Shown here: positions 1-7,590 of the stretch, one piece after another
How the letters are laid out: each line of letters begins with the position of its first letter
Position numbering within the stretch: position 1 is the stretch's first letter
DNA from: a virus
Direction: 5' to 3' (one strand)
Length of the DNA: 40,784 nucleotides
IMG/VR virus record: IMGVR_UViG_3300009146_000023
Coordinates: 1 to 40,784 of that record
Program-made: the position numbers and the translations under genes
The notes under the pieces: model-generated
What the model was told of the DNA's origin: nothing
The model's database searches: none
Seen by the model: only the letters and a program-made list of their open reading frames with translations

Positions 1-123
1 CGCCCGAGACGACCAAAGACGAGGTGCCGGCATGAGCGGCCTCCTCACCATCCTCACGCACCCCGACTGGCCGCGCCTCCGCGCCCATCTACGGCTCGAG
101 ACCTATTCCCGCGATACGAACAG
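1..123. repeat. Terminal direct repeat, left copy
   Basis: The first 123 bases are identical to the last 123 bases (40662-40784). Because the repeat falls inside an ordinary coding gene, it is most simply an assembly overlap that shows the molecule is circular or circularly permuted, giving a unit genome of 40,661 bp. A true short packaged terminal repeat cannot be excluded from sequence alone. Confidence 0.95.
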
Positions 124-493
124 CCGAGGTGAACAGCGCCGCCGCATCGAAGTGCTGGCGCCCCAGAACCCAGCAACCCGGGAGTGGTTGCTGGATGTGC
201 TGGCGCCCTGCGTCCGGTGCGGCTTGCCCATGCATCCCATCCGGTCGCGCCGGAGTACGGGCTTTTACTACGCGGCGGCGTGCCCCCTCGACAAGAACGT
301 GGGGTGCTCGCGCAGTGGCGAAGCCTCCGACGAATACCGGCGGATCGTGGCGGACCTGGAGACGGCGCCGGTGGGGCCGGTCACGCCATCGCTCTTTGAC
401 GAGCCGCCGCGCCGGCTGACGCCCCACGAGCGGCACCAAGCCGCCGCCGATGCAGGTGTGGATACGTGGCAGGAATTTCGAGGGGAACGATAA
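32..493 (+). CDS. Hypothetical protein with cysteine pairs
   Basis: A 153-residue protein of unknown function. It has a CVRC pair at about residues 60-63 and further cysteines about 20-30 residues later (AACPLDKNVGC), which suggests a small zinc-binding fold in the middle. The ATG overlaps the TGA of the preceding zinc-ribbon gene (40478-40696) across the circular join, so it is translationally coupled and belongs to the rightward early operon. The last residues (RGER, stop) lie inside a 14-bp direct repeat that recurs at 1641-1654. Confidence 0.75.
   Translation: MSGLLTILTHPDWPRLRAHLRLETYSRDTNSRGEQRRRIEVLAPQNPATREWLLDVLAPCVRCGLPMHPIRSRRSTGFYYAAACPLDKNVGCSRSGEASDEYRRIVADLETAPVGPVTPSLFDEPPRRLTPHERHQAAADAGVDTWQEFRGER
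479..492. repeat. 14-bp direct repeat flanking an inserted cassette (left)
   Basis: CGAGGGGAACGATA here is identical to 1641-1654. This copy encodes the last residues of the preceding gene and supplies the ribosome-binding sequence (GAGGGG) of the next one. The two copies bracket the two A/T-richer genes between them. Confidence 0.8.
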
Positions 494-495
494 AT

Positions 496-1068
496 ATGGA
501 AGCTCTCGCCAAAAAGCCAAACGACACCATCGCCCGCCCCTTGCCCGTACTGGCGCGACTGATTCAAGAAGATTTGAAACACGCTGCGGCCGCCGCTGAA
601 AAAGCAGGCATGCCGTATTTCATCGCGGCCGGTGAAAAGCTTCTTGAAGCAAAAATACAATTGCCGCACGGTGAATTTATCGAATGGGCGGTGCGACATT
701 TCAGTCGGACACGTGGACAGTTGAATTACTACATGCGTCTTGCTCAAATGTCTTCGACCGAAGACATTTCATCGCTTGGCGATTTGCGCCGGCTCACGCA
801 GCCTTCATATCAACCCCGACCGAGCCATCAGGCGTGGCATGAACCCGTCAAGGAGGTTATCAATCGCGTTGATACCGAGACGTTGAATCTTCGGCGCGAC
901 GAATTGAAGCGCAGCGATGAACGGATCGCGCAACGGAAACTCGGGTTGCAGTTGATTGATATCGGCTACAAAGTGCTCGCGAAAACCCTACATCCAGACA
1001 AGGGCGGCTCACGGGACGCGATGGCGCGTCTCAATGCCGTACGGGACCGTCTCAAACAATGCGTCTAG
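496..1068 (+). CDS. DUF3102-like phage protein with a C-terminal J-domain-like HPD motif
   Basis: A 190-residue protein. The N-terminal half (a helical segment containing GEKLLEAK and HGEFIEWAVRHFSRTRGQLNYY) resembles the DUF3102-type phage proteins. The C-terminus carries helix-HPD-helix (YKVLAKTLHPDKGG, H166-P167-D168), the signature by which J domains stimulate Hsp70 ATPase. Only helices II and III of a J domain are evident, so co-chaperone activity is inference. The start at 496 is preferred over an in-frame ATG at 466 because GAGGGG lies upstream at good spacing and the earlier ATG would lie inside the previous gene. Base composition is visibly richer in A/T than its neighbours. Confidence 0.75.
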   Translation: MEALAKKPNDTIARPLPVLARLIQEDLKHAAAAAEKAGMPYFIAAGEKLLEAKIQLPHGEFIEWAVRHFSRTRGQLNYYMRLAQMSSTEDISSLGDLRRLTQPSYQPRPSHQAWHEPVKEVINRVDTETLNLRRDELKRSDERIAQRKLGLQLIDIGYKVLAKTLHPDKGGSRDAMARLNAVRDRLKQCV

Positions 1069-1083
1069 GAAAGGAATGGATCT

Positions 1084-1611
1084 ATGACAGCAACAGACGG
1101 CAAGGAACAAGAAGATTTTACGCTGACGCCTCCAGCGCGTTCCAAGCCAACGCTCACGCAAGTGGGGAATCGCTTCATGGCGTCCGATGCGCGCTTTCAT
1201 CCAGAATTGGCGGCGAAATACATCATTAATCACGGAGGTCGCGAACGTCGCTTGCCGATGGGGGAACTGGCGCGGGTGTTTTATGGCGGCAATACGCCAT
1301 CAAACAAGAAGCGGATTCGGCAGCGCATGTGGCGAATCAATTTCTTCGTCTTGCAGCGAGGATTTCTGTTGGTGGTCGAGATTGATCCGCGTCTCGGCGC
1401 GCAAAGCTGCAAAATTTACGACCCGCGATCCGTCGAAGACCAGCGATACGTTGATGACCGGCTGATGCGCATGAAGAACATCGGCATCCTGAAACAATCG
1501 CAATATTGCAAGGCTCTTGAATTGAAGCATGAACTAGATGCCACCGTGGCGGACGAGAGCAGTACATCTGTGGTGACAGGTGATGACGATGGCGTCAGTG
1601 CCGCTACGTGA
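1084..1611 (+). CDS. Hypothetical protein
   Basis: A 175-residue protein that I do not recognise. It has a basic central helix-rich part (about residues 55-85, SNKKRIRQRMWRINFF), a hydrophobic strand (GFLLVVEID), and an acidic, serine-rich tail. The shape could fit a winged-helix or other nucleic-acid-binding fold, but no motif decides this. It has an AAAGGA ribosome site upstream. Together with the preceding gene it forms an A/T-richer pair bounded by 14-bp direct repeats, so the two probably travel together. Confidence 0.7.
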   Translation: MTATDGKEQEDFTLTPPARSKPTLTQVGNRFMASDARFHPELAAKYIINHGGRERRLPMGELARVFYGGNTPSNKKRIRQRMWRINFFVLQRGFLLVVEIDPRLGAQSCKIYDPRSVEDQRYVDDRLMRMKNIGILKQSQYCKALELKHELDATVADESSTSVVTGDDDGVSAAT

Positions 1612-1640
1612 CCGCAGTTAAGGGACGGCTCGAAAAATAC

Positions 1641-1654
1641 CGAGGGGAACGATA
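1641..1654. repeat. 14-bp direct repeat flanking an inserted cassette (right)
   Basis: Identical to 479-492. Read in the same frame, it would again encode RGER followed by a stop (TAG here, TAA in the left copy). It therefore looks like the original 3' end of the gene at 32-493, displaced by an insertion of about 1.16 kb. Confidence 0.75.
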
Positions 1655-1713
1655 GAGGCGCAGCGTCGGCACCGTTCACCAACCATCAACCCGTGAGGGC
1701 AGACAGACACACC

Positions 1714-2418
1714 ATGACGAACAGCATTCGAGCAGTCGTGACCGCCAGCATGCTTCTCGCGGCCACTAGCGCCTCCGCCGACCCCGTAACGGTCGCGTCC
1801 TTCGCGGATCCGGGGGGGTCGAAGTTTATGAGCTACACCACGGACGGCACCAACGCGGGCACGACCTTCACGGGCGGGTATGACCTCCTGGGGTTGATCT
1901 TCAACATCATTGAGCCGATTGCCGCCAGTTATCCGAATGCCACGTTTACCTTCCCGACGCTGACCGCCACGGCCTTTCTTGAACCGATTCCTGGGGCAAC
2001 CCTGACACGGTTCAACGGCGGGCAGATTGACTTCTTCGACGCGCTCCTCAACCCGATTTTCCATATCGTGTTCGGGGCGGCGACCCTGACAGATCCGGGT
2101 GGGTCCATCGGCGGGAGCGTCCTGGCCCTGCAGGGGGTGAACCTGTTCCTGCCCAGCGGCGACCCGTACTTTGATCCGCAGGACTTCAGCTTCACGCTCA
2201 TTGGCCCTGAGCCGGGTGTCGCGGGCGGCCCGTCCACCGTGTCCGGGGCGCGAGCCTTGGCCCTGTCGTCTGGTACACCACAAAGCCTCTCATGGGGGTC
2301 ATCGTTCAATGCCAGTGCGGACCTGACGCAAGTGCCGGAGCCGGGGAGCATGTTCCTGCTCGGGACGGGACTCGTGGGCCTTGCCACGTCGGTTCGGCGG
2401 CGCCGGCAGAACGTCTAG
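1714..2418 (+). CDS. PEP-CTERM sorting-domain protein (secreted, exosortase substrate)
   Basis: A 234-residue exported protein. Residues 1-22 form a signal peptide (hydrophobic AVVTASMLLAA, cleavage after ASA). The body is low in charge and rich in G/T/P/F, consistent with a beta-rich extracellular domain. Residues 207-234 are a complete PEP-CTERM tripartite signal: VPEPG, a hydrophobic helix (MFLLGTGLVGLA), then RRRRQ. In known systems exosortase (EpsH/XrtA type) recognises this signal, and none is encoded here, so the host must supply it. Such genes are typical of bacterial chromosomes, not phages; this looks like a host-derived cargo gene expressed to alter the lysogen surface. ATG 1714 is chosen over the upstream in-frame GTG at 1693 because it places the signal peptide at the N-terminus. 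Confidence 0.88.
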   Translation: MTNSIRAVVTASMLLAATSASADPVTVASFADPGGSKFMSYTTDGTNAGTTFTGGYDLLGLIFNIIEPIAASYPNATFTFPTLTATAFLEPIPGATLTRFNGGQIDFFDALLNPIFHIVFGAATLTDPGGSIGGSVLALQGVNLFLPSGDPYFDPQDFSFTLIGPEPGVAGGPSTVSGARALALSSGTPQSLSWGSSFNASADLTQVPEPGSMFLLGTGLVGLATSVRRRRQNV

Positions 2419-2659
2419 AGCTGCATCCCGCGTGGACGGTTTGCCCTCGCTTTCCGGTCTGCGCTGGTCAACGACACGGTTCACAGGCCTGCCACCGTGT
2501 GCAGACAAGCGCAGGCCGCTGAGGGTGTCCGGTCGGGCGCTGCTGGAAATGGCGGCGGGTAACAGCCCTGGGAATTACCTGACGGCGGCCAAGAGGGCCT
2601 TGGCGACCACGACACGGGTAGATTGCACGGCTCCCGACTTTATGCGTGACGAGGACGCG

Positions 2660-3148
2660 ATGACCGACGCGCCAGACTTCCGCGAGACAGAGCGGTGTGA
2701 CGGCCGTTATCTAGTGCCACAGACCTCGCCGCCACGCGATGAACCCTTCGACGTGACGTATCGGTGCGCCCTTCCTCACGGCCATGACGGGCCGCACGGC
2801 GGGGTTTTAGGGCCGCATGGTCCGTTGACGTGGAAACAAGTCGCGCAACGGTTGGGAGAGGAACTGGCCTCAAGCGGTCCGGAGGGGTATTACGCATTCA
2901 AGCCCAATGCGTGGCTAACGTGGGCATTCGACGCTATCGCCTGCCTGCGTCAGCGTGCAGAGCAGGCCGAGAAGGACTACACCGAGGTTCGCGGTGCTCT
3001 CACTGATGCCATCCAGCGTGCGGAGCAGGCCGAACGGGAGCGGGACGAAGCTGTGAAGATGAATACGTGGTACGAGAAACGCTGCGCTTGGTATCAGGAC
3101 GAACAGGGCAACGCCGAGGCGCGGGTGACGGCGCTGGAGCAGGAGTAA
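2660..3148 (+). CDS. Hypothetical protein with C-terminal coiled coil
   Basis: A 162-residue protein. An N-terminal cysteine/histidine patch (CALPHGHDGPHGG) resembles a motif seen in many phage and actinobacterial small proteins, possibly metal-binding. The last third is a strongly charged coiled coil with repeated RAEQAE heptads. ATG 2660 has GAGG five bases upstream, and the earlier in-frame ATG at 2642 lacks a site. Two segments, at the start and at the very end, are identical at DNA level to the leftward 74-residue gene at 8696-8920, which points to exchange between the two loci. Confidence 0.7.
   Translation: MTDAPDFRETERCDGRYLVPQTSPPRDEPFDVTYRCALPHGHDGPHGGVLGPHGPLTWKQVAQRLGEELASSGPEGYYAFKPNAWLTWAFDAIACLRQRAEQAEKDYTEVRGALTDAIQRAEQAERERDEAVKMNTWYEKRCAWYQDEQGNAEARVTALEQE
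3111..3139 (+). repeat. 29-bp perfect inverted match to 8822-8850
   Basis: This 29-base segment encodes the EARVTALE end of the coiled coil and occurs in reverse complement, without a mismatch, at 8822-8850. A second shared segment of 19 bases (GACGCGCCAGACTTCCGCG) lies at 2666-2684 and in reverse complement at 8887-8905. Confidence 0.85.
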
Positions 3149-3152
3149 CGGG

Positions 3153-3428
3153 ATGACCCTGACGACCCATTGGCGACTGCGCCTGATCACCCGCGCGCGG
3201 CAGTTCAAGTACTGGCTCCGTGGGCAACGGTGCCGGTCGCTGGGGCACGAGTATCAAGTCATCCAACCCGTGGGGACCGGCCTGCGCTGTAGCCGCTGTG
3301 GGCGCGTCACGAACGGCTGGACGACCCGCACCATCACGGCGCCGCCGGTGTCGATGGCCGAGGTGCGGCAGCGGGCCAAGCGGGCGGTGACGGCGTTCCG
3401 GTCGCATCAGGACGGAGGCATGTCGTGA
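3153..3428 (+). CDS. Small basic protein with a CxxC pair
   Basis: A 91-residue, arginine-rich protein of unknown function with a zinc-knuckle-like centre (CRSLGHEY then CSRCG). A clear AGGAG site precedes the ATG, inside the end of the previous gene. Its TGA overlaps the GTG of the following recombination gene. Its position at the head of the recombination set suggests an accessory nucleic-acid role, but that is inference. Confidence 0.65.
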   Translation: MTLTTHWRLRLITRARQFKYWLRGQRCRSLGHEYQVIQPVGTGLRCSRCGRVTNGWTTRTITAPPVSMAEVRQRAKRAVTAFRSHQDGGMS

Positions 3429-4192
3429 CGAATGCGGTGCAGCAACTCGACGCGCGGCCAGAGACGGCCACGGCGCATACGATTGAATCGGCGCTCATCG
3501 GCGGCGACCTCTCGAAACTCTCCGTCAGTCAACGGCTGGCGTACTACAACCAGGTGTGTCAGTCACTCGGGCTGAATCCTCTCACGAAGCCCTTTGCCTA
3601 TATTCCACTCAACGGCAAGTTGACGCTCTACGCGCTCCGCGATTGCACGGACCAACTCCGCAAGATTCACAACGTCAGTGTCACGATTGTCGAGCGCGGC
3701 AAGTTCGAGGAGTCGGTCTATGTCGTGCGGGCGCATGCCGTGCTCACGACGGGTCGCACCGATGAAGCCTTGGGTGCGGTGCAGATTGCCGGGTTGAAAG
3801 GCGAGCCACTCGCCAATTCGTTGATGCGTGCGGAGACGAAAGCCAAGCGGCGGGTCACGCTCTCGATTTGCGGGTTGGGCTGGTTGGATGAGACCGAAGC
3901 CGAGACCTTACAGCACGAGCCGCGCGGGGTTCCGCTGGCGTCGGTGCGCGCCGAGACCGTGGATACCGCGACGGGTGAAATCGTGGAGGCCGAACCCGCG
4001 AAGCCCGAACCGCCGAAACCCGGGGGGTGGGACGATTGGTTTGACGACCTGACCGCGACGGCCGACGAGGGGATCAAAAAGCTCGAACTGACGTGGAAAA
4101 AGTCCAGCGTGGAGTATCGGCGCTATCTGACGACGCAGATGCCCGACCGCTGGGATGACCTCAAGAAGCACGCCGCGCAAGTGCCGGTATGA
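3425..4192 (+). CDS. Putative RecT/Bet-type single-strand annealing protein
   Basis: A 255-residue protein with the pattern of phage annealing proteins: an N-terminal helix followed by CQSLGLNPLTKPFAYIP, which matches the RecT/Bet-style LGLNPLTxE core, then an ALRDCTDQLRK helix and a conserved MRAETKAKRR segment. The C-terminal third is proline- and acid-rich before a final helical tail. It is a candidate partner of the YqaJ-type exonuclease encoded immediately downstream, with overlapping stop and start codons. That pairing is the classic two-component phage recombination arrangement. The start is a GTG with GGAGG upstream. Assignment to one annealing-protein superfamily is not settled by eye. 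Confidence 0.72.
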   Translation: MTNAVQQLDARPETATAHTIESALIGGDLSKLSVSQRLAYYNQVCQSLGLNPLTKPFAYIPLNGKLTLYALRDCTDQLRKIHNVSVTIVERGKFEESVYVVRAHAVLTTGRTDEALGAVQIAGLKGEPLANSLMRAETKAKRRVTLSICGLGWLDETEAETLQHEPRGVPLASVRAETVDTATGEIVEAEPAKPEPPKPGGWDDWFDDLTATADEGIKKLELTWKKSSVEYRRYLTTQMPDRWDDLKKHAAQVPV

Positions 4193-4857
4193 ACTTCACC
4201 ATCGTGGACGTAGAGCAGGGAAGCTCGGCATGGCATCAGGTGCGCGCGGGGCGTCTCACGGCCTCTCGTGCCGCCGATGTCGTGGCGACGTTGAAATCCG
4301 CGGCAGAACCCGCGGCCCGTCGTGATTACAGAATGCAACTTGTCGTTGAGCGGTTGACTTCGATGGCCCAGGACAACGGGTTCCAATCCCTCGACATGAA
4401 ACGCGGGACGGAACTTGAGCCCTTGGCGCGGGCCGCCTACGAAGCCCAGACCGGCACGATGGTCACGCAAGTCGGATTCTGTGCGCATACCGAGGTGATG
4501 GCCGGGGCGAGTCCTGACGGCGTGATTGATGACTTCGAGGGGCTGCTGGAATGCAAGGCGCCGCGGTCGGCCACGCATCTGCGCTATCTGCGAGACGGGC
4601 GCGTGCCGGCGGAATACGTGCCGCAGCTCACGGCGCAACTCTGGATCACGGGCGCCCAGTGGGTGGATTTCGTGAGCTACGACCCGTTGATGCCGGAGCC
4701 GTTACAGGTGTTTATGGTGCGCCACGCGCGGGACGATGACGCGATTGCGGCGTACGAGAAAAAGGCGCTCGCGTTCTTGGCTGAGGTTGACGCAGAAGTG
4801 GATGCCGTGCGGACGCTCATGGATTTGCCCGGGACGCTGGCGGTGGCCGTGGGCTGA
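4189..4857 (+). CDS. YqaJ/lambda-exonuclease-type recombinase nuclease
   Basis: A 222-residue nuclease of the PD-(D/E)XK YqaJ family. It begins with the family's characteristic SSAWHQVRAGRLTAS motif. The active site is visible as GASPDGVI (catalytic Asp) and LLECKAP (E-x-K), followed by YVPQLTAQLWIT, the conserved Q segment. Family members digest one strand of duplex DNA 5' to 3' and hand the exposed strand to an annealing protein, here the candidate just upstream. The ATG overlaps the previous TGA, and its own TGA overlaps the NinB start. Confidence 0.92.
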   Translation: MNFTIVDVEQGSSAWHQVRAGRLTASRAADVVATLKSAAEPAARRDYRMQLVVERLTSMAQDNGFQSLDMKRGTELEPLARAAYEAQTGTMVTQVGFCAHTEVMAGASPDGVIDDFEGLLECKAPRSATHLRYLRDGRVPAEYVPQLTAQLWITGAQWVDFVSYDPLMPEPLQVFMVRHARDDDAIAAYEKKALAFLAEVDAEVDAVRTLMDLPGTLAVAVG

Positions 4858-5342
4858 TGGATAAACCCATCATCACGACTGGTGTCGTCCGTGATGGAAA
4901 ACTCAAACTACGACACGCAGAACGGGTCAGCCGGGAACTGAAACACTGGACTCGCGATGCGGAAGTCACGGTCACGATTGCGAGAAAACGGGCCACGCGC
5001 AGTTTGGCGCAGAACGCGCTGTACTGGTCGGTATATGTCGAGGTGCTGTCGGAACACACGGGTTATTCGCCTGATGAAATTCACACGATTCTGAAAGCGA
5101 AGTTTCTGCCGAAGGCGTTGGCGCTGTGTAACGGCGATGGCGAGGTTCGCGACGAATTTGTGATTGGGTCTACGACGACGACGCTGAACAAAAACGAGTT
5201 TTCGGAATTTCTGAGAAATATCCAGCAGTGGGCGGCGGAAGAACTTGGCGTGGTGATTCCCGATCCGGTGGACGATGACGGCGATCCCAAAACCCGAACC
5301 GCGTATCGTGCAAAAGCTGAGGCGACGGGCGGCCACGGCTGA
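4857..5342 (+). CDS. ninB: NinB recombination protein
   Basis: A 161-residue protein matching lambda NinB (Orf). It has the RSLAQNALYWSVYVEVLSEH segment followed by YSPDEIHTILKAKFLP, and a C-terminal helix that ends the ssDNA-binding core. NinB binds single-stranded DNA and SSB and supports RecF-pathway-type loading in lambda recombination. It is the third member of a tightly overlapping recombination operon. Its 3' end overlaps the HNH gene start by 68 bases in another frame. Confidence 0.88.
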   Translation: MDKPIITTGVVRDGKLKLRHAERVSRELKHWTRDAEVTVTIARKRATRSLAQNALYWSVYVEVLSEHTGYSPDEIHTILKAKFLPKALALCNGDGEVRDEFVIGSTTTTLNKNEFSEFLRNIQQWAAEELGVVIPDPVDDDGDPKTRTAYRAKAEATGGHG

Positions 5343-5583
5343 CCACATCAAGCGCGTTCGCACGGCTGTCTGGAAGCGTGAGCGTGGGATGTGTCGGATC
5401 TGTCGGGTACGGCCAGCGAAGCACTTGCATCATTTGAAATTTCGGTCACAGGGGGGCGCACACTCGACGGCGAATACGTTGGCGGTTTGTGCGATAGACC
5501 ATCAGTTGCTCCACGCGCATCTCACACAGGTGCATGGGGCCAATGCCGACGGTGAATTGCGTTTCTCTGGGCGACCCCGATGA
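5275..5583 (+). CDS. HNH endonuclease, small
   Basis: A 102-residue HNH nuclease. The metal-binding frame is visible as CRIC, then HLHHLKFRSQGG (the catalytic H-H), an Asn in STANTLAVC, and DHQLLH. It fits the position of NinG-type or similar recombination nucleases after NinB, although the NinG-specific N-terminal zinc finger is not evident. It overlaps ninB at its start and the next HNH gene at its end (ATGA). Confidence 0.85.
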   Translation: MTAIPKPEPRIVQKLRRRAATADHIKRVRTAVWKRERGMCRICRVRPAKHLHHLKFRSQGGAHSTANTLAVCAIDHQLLHAHLTQVHGANADGELRFSGRPR

Positions 5584-6269
5584 TTGACCAGTTAGCCGAG
5601 GCAAGACCGTGCGAAGACTGCGCGACGATGTTTCGTCCCACAAAAGGAAATCTGCGACGTGGTTGGGGGCGCTTTTGTTCCCATGCCTGTTACTACCGTT
5701 GGCGGAAGCAGGACACCGCCGCCCGTCATGCGCGGGAGGGAACACCGAAAGCTTCCGTGCGCACACTGAAACCTGGAGACCCTATTCCGACTGGTACACC
5801 GCGACGGTATCGCAGTCAGCACGGATACATGGTTCTGCGGTGGAAGATTGGCAAGTATCAGTACGTGGAAGCGTATGAACATCGCGTAAAGCTCAATCTC
5901 CCTGAAGCCAGCGTGCATCATCGGAACGAAGTCAAAGACGACAACAGTGCGGAGAACCTGATTCCCTTGTCTCCGTCTGAACATGGTCGGCTTCATAATC
6001 CGAAACAACTCGACATTCAACTCGTGAGGCAACTCTATGAAGCTGGTGAGACGATGCCAGCACTAGCCGCACGATTTCAGGTCAACAGCGGCACGATTTC
6101 ACGGGCCATAGCTGAAGCGGGCGGACAAGGCCGGTCGCTCAGTTTAGCGGTGGACCTTGAGGCCGTGCGCCAACTCCGCGCGCAGGGCTTCGGTGCTCTA
6201 CGCATTGGCCGGCTCTTGAATGTTTCAACCAGTCGTATCAACAAGGCATTTCGGCAAGCGGGTCTGTAG
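5580..6269 (+). CDS. HNH homing-type endonuclease with zinc finger and two HTH units
   Basis: A 229-residue protein in three parts. First comes an N-terminal treble-clef-like finger (CEDC ... FCSHAC). Next is an HNH_3-type core (EHRVKLNL, VHHRNEVKDDNSAENLI, HGRLHN). Last are two tandem helix-turn-helix units (VRQLYEAGETMPALAARFQV and VRQLRAQGFGALRIGRLLNV). This is the architecture of free-standing phage homing endonucleases, where the HTH units give site specificity. Its N-terminal finger resembles those of the gene at 7807-8625. It overlaps the preceding HNH gene by four bases. Confidence 0.85.
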   Translation: MIDQLAEARPCEDCATMFRPTKGNLRRGWGRFCSHACYYRWRKQDTAARHAREGTPKASVRTLKPGDPIPTGTPRRYRSQHGYMVLRWKIGKYQYVEAYEHRVKLNLPEASVHHRNEVKDDNSAENLIPLSPSEHGRLHNPKQLDIQLVRQLYEAGETMPALAARFQVNSGTISRAIAEAGGQGRSLSLAVDLEAVRQLRAQGFGALRIGRLLNVSTSRINKAFRQAGL

Positions 6270-6274
6270 TTTCT

Positions 6275-7090
6275 ATGGCGTGGGTGAAGTTGGACGACCA
6301 AATCGGAAGACATGTGAAGTTCCTGCAAGCAGGTCCGGCCGCGGCGTGGCTATGGGTCTTGGCATTAGCCCATAGTCAGAGTCATCTCACGGATGGCTTT
6401 ATCGCCAATCTAGTACTGCCACTTCTGGGGATTCCGCGAGGGTATAAGGCGTTGGCCTCACGACTCGTGCAGGTGCATTTGTTTGACCATGCCGACGGAG
6501 GTTATCGAGTCCATGACTACCTGGACTACAACCCATGCCGCGCGGAAGTGCTCATCAAGCGGGAGGAAGACCAGCGGCGGAAGCGCAGCGGGAACGTGGC
6601 TGAATCCGAGGGGATTCCCATTGGACTCCCACCAGATTCCGACGGGATTCCGGTTGGATTCTCATCGGCATCCCGACGTCCCATCCCATCCCATCCCATC
6701 CCCTCCGGGGGGAGTACCCCCCTTACCCCCCGAAGTGGCAGTGGGCCGCTGCTGGAGCGGTTTGAGCTGTTTTGGGCCGCATATCCGCGCAAAACGGGCA
6801 AACGGGCGGCGTGGGCGGTGTGGCAACGGCTGAAACCCAACGAGGGCTTGACCGCCCAAATGCTCGCGGCGATTGTGATCCAGCGTGCCTCGCGGAGCTG
6901 GACGAAGGACGGCGGCGACTACATCCCGCATCCGAAGACGTGGCTTCATCAGGGCCGGTGGGAAGACGGGCCCGAGGCGGATCTGTTGGCGCTGAACCTC
7001 ACGAAGCACACGCAACAGGCCGCCGCGGTCACCGCGTTGTGGCTCGGACCCGTGGATCCATCAGGGCCGAAGAAGCTCGGGGACTCGTGA
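6275..7090 (+). CDS. Replication initiation protein, lambda O-like
   Basis: A 271-residue protein with a winged-helix-like N-terminal domain (about residues 1-95, MAWVKLDDQIGRHVKF onward) and a C-terminal domain (about 165-240) containing FWAAYPRKTGKRAAWAVW and YIPHPKTWLHQGRWED, a pattern common to phage replication initiators. The two are joined by a low-complexity Pro/Ser/Gly linker whose DNA is repetitive and hairpin-forming (6611-6740), as in lambda where the origin lies inside gene O. It is followed with GTGA overlap by a small gene in the position of a helicase loader. Confidence 0.8.
   Translation: MAWVKLDDQIGRHVKFLQAGPAAAWLWVLALAHSQSHLTDGFIANLVLPLLGIPRGYKALASRLVQVHLFDHADGGYRVHDYLDYNPCRAEVLIKREEDQRRKRSGNVAESEGIPIGLPPDSDGIPVGFSSASRRPIPSHPIPSGGSTPLTPRSGSGPLLERFELFWAAYPRKTGKRAAWAVWQRLKPNEGLTAQMLAAIVIQRASRSWTKDGGDYIPHPKTWLHQGRWEDGPEADLLALNLTKHTQQAAAVTALWLGPVDPSGPKKLGDS
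6611..6740 (+). other. Candidate replication origin inside the O-like gene
   Basis: Two 23-bp iteron-like copies start GGGATTCC at 6611-6633 and 6644-6666 (18 of 23 positions match, 33-bp period). They are followed by a CCCAT pentamer array at about 6681-6705 and by GGGGGGAGTACCCCCC, a perfect G6/C6 hairpin, at about 6717-6732. The arrangement mirrors the lambda origin: iterons and an unusual tract in the linker of the initiator gene. The function is inferred. Confidence 0.5.
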
Positions 7091-7590
7091 CGGACGGGGA
7101 CCGGCCGGCGTTCGCGCAGTGCATCAACCGGCTGGCGAAAGCCTTGCGGACACCCCTCGATGCGGCGGATTTCGAGGTGTATTTTCTGGCGCTCAGCGAC
7201 CTCAGCCTGTTCGCGGTGGAACGCGGGGCGCTCGAGCTGCAACGGACGCAGGTCAGTAAGACCGGGCAGAGCTTCTTTCCGACGACGGCGCAATGGCATC
7301 TGGCGGCGACGACGGCACACGAGGCGCTGATTCGGAATGCCTTGCCGCCGGCGCGGGAGGAGCCGTGGCACATAGAGTGCCCTGAGCGCAATCAAGTGCA
7401 TCCCGAAGGCTGTGGCGATACCGGCTGGCGCGAACGCATCTGCCGCCCTGGGGCCCGCTGTGGGTGTCGCCTGTACGCGAACCATGCGACGGCGGAACAT
7501 CCCTACACCGTGCCGTGTCCCTGCCGGGCGACGAATCGGACGTACCGGGCGCGGCACCACCTGCCGCCCGTCAGTGCGGAGTCCCGATGA
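7087..7590 (+). CDS. Putative helicase-loader-like protein with C-terminal cysteine cluster
   Basis: A 167-residue protein beginning at a GTG that overlaps the previous TGA. The N-terminal 85 residues (AFAQCINRLAKAL, DLSLFAVERGALELQRT, SFFPTTAQWHLAA) follow a helical pattern common in phage proteins encoded right after the initiator, where loaders of the replicative helicase are found. The C-terminal half holds about eight cysteines and several histidines, suggesting one or two zinc sites. The loader role is inference from position and pattern. Confidence 0.6.
   Translation: MTDGDRPAFAQCINRLAKALRTPLDAADFEVYFLALSDLSLFAVERGALELQRTQVSKTGQSFFPTTAQWHLAATTAHEALIRNALPPAREEPWHIECPERNQVHPEGCGDTGWRERICRPGARCGCRLYANHATAEHPYTVPCPCRATNRTYRARHHLPPVSAESR

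Noticed and set aside
6681-6705. CCCAT pentamer array as a CRISPR or microsatellite
   Set aside because: Too short, no spacers, and within a coding linker; better explained as part of the candidate origin.
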